From positions 1 through 6,680 of the forward strand of contig CAZILN010000100.1 of assembly GCA_964540005.1 (NCBI GenBank): a stretch of DNA of 6,680 bases, given 5' to 3'. The notes beneath the pieces are model-generated. The model ran no database searches. It was not told where the DNA came from and saw only the letters and a program-made list of their open reading frames with translations. The stretch is from CAZILN01 sp964540005. GTDB lineage: Bacteria > Bacteroidota > Bacteroidia > Bacteroidales > SM23-62. Of this stretch, positions 5,928-6,680 are shown in pieces. Every line of letters starts with the position of its first letter. Position 1 is the first letter of the stretch. The position numbers were made by a program, and so were the translations under genes.

Positions 5928-6680
5928 TCAGTCAATGACAACAATTTTATATTTACTGCCTCTCTGGATGAGGTGAAAATTCTGTTCAAGTTTGTCATAC
6001 CGTATGACAAGGGTATCCTGAGCTTCCTGGTCAATCAGCATCAGGTTGAAATCACTGTCGAAAAAGATACCACCGGTGGCCTGGTCAGTTTTAGGATCGG
6101 GTAATATTTCAACCTGGAAAATATCGTAGGTACCCGGACCATCCTTTTCTATAACAGCATACAGGGCCAGGTTATCCCGGTTGACCGGGAAATAGAAAAG
6201 GTCATCACGTGTTGTATTCAGCGGGTAGCCACGGTTGACGGGATCCTTCCATTTACCGTTTACATGGTCGGAGTAGAAAATATCGAATCCGCCCATATTG
6301 AAGTGTCCGTTCGAACTGAAAAACAGGCGGCTGTTATCAGTAGTAATAAAGGGGGTCTCTTCATCGAATTCGGTATTAATGGTGGGTCCCAGGTTTTTTG
6401 CCACACCCCATTCCCCGGTTTCCGTCCTTTCAGACGTGTAGATATCAAGACCCCCGAAACCCTCATTCCTTTCACTGGTAAAATAAAGGGTCTTCCCGTC
6501 AGCAGAAATACAGGCATGAGTTTCGTGTCCGCCGGTATTAATGTTTTTACCCAGTTTTTCTGCTTTGGTCCAGAAAGGATCTTCAAGGCGGATTCGGTTA
6601 TTTTCCGAAGCAACAAGAACCCCCGAGCTTATTAATTTTTTTAAAGCGCTTCCGGCCGTACTGGGGGAGCCTATGTTATA
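5928..6680 (-). CDS. PD40 (WD40-like) beta-propeller protein, N-terminus beyond window
   Basis: The frame is open from the right edge to TGA at 5928-5930, about 250 residues; the start is off the window. An internal ATG at 6404 lies in mid-propeller and is not a real start. PD40-type blades are visible: HETHACISADGKTLYFTSER then GFGGLDIYTSER, followed by EETPFITTDNSRLFFSSNG then MGGFDIFYSD. A weaker blade carries TRDDLFYFPVNRDNLALYAV and GTYDIFQVEI. Each has the pattern aspartate, glycine or asparagine, then L-Y/F-F-S followed by GG-D-I-Y. In Bacteroidota such propellers occur in envelope proteins, often fused to a C-terminal OmpA peptidoglycan-binding domain. Here the protein ends about 55 residues after the last blade (ending YKIVVID) with no OmpA domain. 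It is likely periplasmic, but its signal peptide cannot be seen. The acetyltransferase gene follows after four bases. Confidence 0.85.
   Translation of the reverse strand, partial: YNIGSPSTAGSALKKLISSGVLVASENNRIRLEDPFWTKAEKLGKNINTGGHETHACISADGKTLYFTSERNEGFGGLDIYTSERTETGEWGVAKNLGPTINTEFDEETPFITTDNSRLFFSSNGHFNMGGFDIFYSDHVNGKWKDPVNRGYPLNTTRDDLFYFPVNRDNLALYAVIEKDGPGTYDIFQVEILPDPKTDQATGGIFFDSDFNLMLIDQEAQDTLVIRYDKLEQNFHLIQRGSKYKIVVID

Noticed and set aside
6260..6616. Minus-strand 118-codon frame beginning MLLRKITESALK
   Set aside because: It is a shifted frame over the PD40 propeller; the propeller frame is open to the edge and carries clear motifs.

Overview
The window looks like chromosomal DNA of a Bacteroidota bacterium, probably from the Bacteroidales or a related marine or environmental lineage. 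Three things suggest this. A divergent holA / HsdR-N-domain pair is an arrangement I recall from that phylum. The secreted and surface proteins (parallel beta-helix with GDPLFVDP motif, choice-of-anchor repeats, PD40 propeller) are typical of it. No clear Shine-Dalgarno sequences precede the starts. This is inference from gene content; no rRNA or tRNA is present.

Left third (1-2098, minus): one large secreted protein, cut by the left edge, with signal peptide, right-handed beta-helix, two tandem choice-of-anchor D-type domains and Ig-like repeats. Its frame has no stop before the edge.

Middle (2099-2784): a gene-poor, AT-rich gap. It holds a decayed fragment of a second secreted protein of the WTKTFGG-repeat type (2150-2353). 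It also holds a 31-bp direct repeat and an inverted copy that together outline a 138-bp MITE-like unit and form a strong hairpin just after the next gene.

Right half: three minus-strand genes packed as an operon, in transcription order holA (DNA polymerase III delta), a rhomboid protease and a GmhB-like HAD phosphatase (4923 down to 2785), with gaps of only 5 and 10 bases. Divergent from holA, with starts nine bases apart, is a plus-strand orphan HsdR-N-like PD-(D/E)XK protein (4933-5391). It converges on, and overlaps by 14 bases, a minus-strand GNAT acetyltransferase (5378-5923). The acetyltransferase follows by four bases a PD40 beta-propeller protein whose N-terminus lies beyond the right edge (5928-6680).

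The right half is ordinary housekeeping and envelope DNA. The less ordinary material is the gap at 2099-2784, which looks like a site of gene decay and small-repeat insertion. I do not see a convincing new defence, mobile or biosynthetic system.
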